From Paramoeba atlantica (lineage: Eukaryota; Discosea), in the NCBI GenBank assembly GCA_977017575.1, contig CDRNVI010000009.1, positions 124,001 through 188,000 on the forward strand: a stretch of 64,000 nt of DNA, in the 5' to 3' direction. Numbering within the stretch: the stretch's first letter is position 1; each line of letters opens with the position of its first letter. The notes under the pieces are model-generated. The model was not told the origin of the DNA, did not search any database, and worked only from the letters and a program-made list of their open reading frames with translations. The position numbers and the translations under genes were made by a program. This document shows, one piece after another, positions 61,699 to 64,000 of the stretch.

Positions 61699-62526
61699 TC
61701 ACCCCATTAAAAACAATTGCGGACTCATAGGTGTATCGAAGAGAACGTTTTCCGGGAGCGCGTGAACTGAAGGCGGCATCAGATACGATTGAAACATATT
61801 ATCGTACAACGAGATCTCCAATGGAGCATCTCCTTTCCATTTGTCACCTAGAATGGGTACTAAATCAATAATCCCTTCAAAACGGTTATTGTGTAAGTCC
61901 AAATGAGTCAGGGATGCAGGTAACCCTTCGAGGCATACAGGCCCATGTAACAGATTGTTATTCAAGTTCAGTTGCTGTAGCACAGGAGGTAAGCCCGACA
62001 AACATATGCATCCTTCAAAATTATTGCGTTCTGCAATGAAAACTTCAAGTTTTGGTGGCAGAGCACTTAACAAAATCTCTCCAGATAACTTGTTCCTGCG
62101 AATATTGAGAAAAGTTAAATATACAGGGAGCTCATTGAGTGCGATGTTGCCGCTTAGGTAACTGCGGTGTTTCGCTACCTCACATTTCTCCAAGGTGGGA
62201 GGCAAATAACGCCAACATAAACTTCCTTTCAAAACAATTTCCTTGGCTTTACCAAACCAACGAATGCCCATAACATTTCTTTGCGCATCACAAACGACAC
62301 CTTTCCATGTACAGGGTGAAACTTCACGAACTTGACCAAAGAAATTACGTTTACTTCGTACCCACGAGGACGGATGATGCGTGAGATTACTGACCAGCTT
62401 AGACATAAGCTCTTCTTGGGGAGCCAATAGTGCAGACACTTTTCCCCGACGATTGGACGAGGGTTGTGTGTCGGCGTTCGACACACGACGCATTGAGACG
62501 AAGTTGGCCAAAGCAACCGCAGTCAT
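61699..62526 (-). CDS. Leucine-rich-repeat protein (family member 8)
   Basis: A 275-residue protein from the ATG at 62526. Signature 'GKVSALLAPQEELMSKL'; after 'SSWVRSKRNFFGQVREVS' comes the cap 'PCTWKGVVCDAQRNVM', the best match in the window to the C-x-W-x-G-V-x-C cap of plant LRRNT_2. About six repeats follow, e.g. 'LPPVLQQLNLNNNLLHGPV'. The C-terminal ~40 residues are not repeat-like. The first ten residues are mildly hydrophobic but too short to call a signal peptide. It is the first gene of the minus-strand series in this window. Confidence 0.8.
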   Translation of the reverse strand: MTAVALANFVSMRRVSNADTQPSSNRRGKVSALLAPQEELMSKLVSNLTHHPSSWVRSKRNFFGQVREVSPCTWKGVVCDAQRNVMGIRWFGKAKEIVLKGSLCWRYLPPTLEKCEVAKHRSYLSGNIALNELPVYLTFLNIRRNKLSGEILLSALPPKLEVFIAERNNFEGCICLSGLPPVLQQLNLNNNLLHGPVCLEGLPASLTHLDLHNNRFEGIIDLVPILGDKWKGDAPLEISLYDNMFQSYLMPPSVHALPENVLFDTPMSPQLFLMG

Positions 62527-62626
62527 GGTGTGTAAACTGCGAGGTCCGAAATAAAATATTTGAATCGGTTTATGTTTGAAGCAAAAGCTCCCCGAAAAGT
62601 AGTCTGCCGTATAATACTGTACCTCC

Positions 62627-62730
62627 CCTAGTTATCTGTCGCACCCCCACCCCCCCTAGTTATTTGTCGCTTTTCGGCCCTTCGAATTTTTTTTTCCTTC
62701 GAACACCCCCCTAGTGATCTATCGCCTTTC
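62627..62730. repeat. Tandem CCCCCTAGTTATCTGTCGC repeat
   Basis: Three imperfect units in the 5' flank of LRR member 8, separated by C-rich or TTCGAA-containing linkers. Possibly the end of a transposon. Confidence 0.5.
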
Positions 62731-62832
62731 TAAACAAAAATAAAAATTTATAAAATTAGAAGCGAAACTTCAATTCTTTTTTTCTGTTCTGCTTTCAGGA
62801 TAATGGTTTTGCGTGGCGTTCTACGGTCATAA

Positions 62833-63915
62833 TTGGAAAACAGGAGTCGGAGCTCGTTATCCCCTCCATCATCCCCTTCATCATCCCCATCATCGTCCGC
62901 TTCGGTATCTCTTCCATCATCCCCTTCATCATCCCCGCCCTTATCCCCTTCACTGCCGTCTTCGCCATCCCCTTTCTCTCAGAAGTCTCAGCCGTCTTCC
63001 CTTTCTCAGCGACCTATCGGCCCGCTTTCCTCTTGGATTAAAGCAAGGCCGCCTGCTCCACGAGTGGGCCCTCTTATTACTCCACTGCACGAGAAATCTT
63101 CCGATGTTCCCACTGTGCTAGTTAAAACTTCTAAAGAACTAACTGCACAGAATACATTGTATATGTCAGAGTACCCTGAAGACGAAGGAGCTTAGCGAAT
63201 CCTTTTCGGTAACATTACGTACAATGCAACGCATCAAGGAAAAGGGTGCAACACATTGTCAGGCCACGATAACGAAAGCAGGAGGAAAAAGTAAGCGGCT
63301 GCGGAAATTTAATCACGACAGAGAAGACACCACCTTCTCTTGCCCCGCAACTATAAGAGCAGTCTCCGAAAGCAGATGAATGGGCACGTCTGCGACGAAA
63401 AGGTGCGCTGATTCCCTCCACCAAGCTTGACTTTCTTTGCGATAGACTTTTTCTTGTTTATAAAGAGAAATTTCCTTCTGAAGATGTAATTTTCTGGAAC
63501 GTGCAGAATATGCTTCTTATTATGGGACGAGCCAAATTTTCATCTCAAGCCTCACATAGCACCCGCATATTTGCATGTTTGTACTATGCATATCACTACG
63601 TTCTAGTTCATGTGCGGGGTCATATTATAGCGATTTATGACAGTTTCAATGGGTACGCGTCTCAAATTTTCAATGATAATATAAAGAAATTTAAAGATCG
63701 TGTATGTGAACATTTGAAAACGGACTCTTCACCGTATTATAGTGCCATATTATAATAGTGCCAATGTGTTGTCCGCAGCAAGGTTCTGGTGAAAACAGTT
63801 GTGCAATTCACGTGATAAATAATATGTATTGCACCTTATTTGAAATCCGTGATATTGACATTATTTCCCGTCGTGACATTTTTGAAAATTGGAGTCCGAT
63901 AGCTCCCGATGTTTT
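62833..63915 (+). pseudogene. Ulp1/adenain-type cysteine-protease-like ORF, broken
   Basis: The first part (62833-63195) encodes a Ser/Pro-rich head. After a gap without a clear frame comes a region from ~63357 whose product shows 'HYVLVHVRGHIIAIYDSF' and later 'CCPQQGSGENSCAIHVINN'. These fit the His, Asp, Gln and Cys blocks of the C48/adenain protease fold. Such proteases occur as host SUMO proteases and in several kinds of mobile element, including capsid-bearing ones; the context does not decide. It looks broken, with a few breaks, and sits on the plus strand against the host genes, so a relic of an element is more likely than a host gene. Confidence 0.4.
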
Positions 63916-64000
63916 ACTTTAACCCATGGATGTAACATAATTAATATTTTAACTCTATAAAATGTGTGAATTACTCGCTGGGCTTCTTTTAACCCGTAGG

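Overview
This is a stretch of nuclear DNA from a eukaryotic microbe, most likely a kinetoplastid (Euglenozoa); I cannot name the genus. Four things point there. The putative host genes are intronless and all lie on the minus strand. A 16-base block identical to the conserved core of the kinetoplastid spliced-leader exon (as I remember it) sits just upstream of a LINE. Three small basic HMG-like proteins resemble kinetoplast-associated (KAP) proteins. A retroelement has the Gag - tyrosine recombinase - RT/RNase H order of trypanosomatid VIPER. The density of cut-and-paste transposons is unusual for trypanosomatids and fits a free-living or bodonid-grade relative better. This placement is inference.

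Host genes (all minus strand): eight members of one leucine-rich-repeat family (2.2-3.1, 4.5-5.2, 16.7-17.3, 36.3-36.9 broken, 38.7-39.3, 44.6-45.3, 59.2-60.2, 61.7-62.5 kb); an m5U-methyltransferase-like protein (TrmA/RumA fold) that appears to lack its catalytic residues (11.5-13.8 kb), with a duplicated scrap of its 3' end at 3.2-3.6 kb; three KAP-like genes (27.2, 28.2 and 33.9 kb); and NMN adenylyltransferase (37.2-38.3 kb). The NMNAT and methyltransferase genes look GC-rich; the LRR genes and spacers look AT-rich.

Mobile DNA fills most of the rest. There are Tc1/mariner elements (7.0-7.8, 9.1-10.5, 20.2-21.7, 49.5-56.8 kb), a longer IS630/Tc1-like gene with a coiled coil (31.2-32.8 kb), Merlin/IS1595-type elements (0.2, 25-26.4, 28.8-29.4, 48-58 kb), a hAT-like element, a pogo-like scrap (30.5-30.9 kb), a VIPER-like tyrosine-recombinase retroelement (18.6-24.2 kb) hit by a Tc1 element, two gag-like zinc-knuckle fossils, a PIF1-type helicase scrap, and many MITE-like and palindromic repeats.

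The most striking structure lies between about 48.1 and 58.3 kb. It is a five-deep nest: an old Merlin-like element split by a second Merlin, split by a deleted Tc1 element (TA duplication), split by a hAT-like element (perfect 32-bp inverted ends, 6-bp duplication), which holds an intact 1266-codon restriction-like-endonuclease LINE with spliced-leader-like sequence at its 5' end. Excising the two middle layers in silico restores the reading frames across the junctions. I saw no rRNA, tRNA or CRISPR array.
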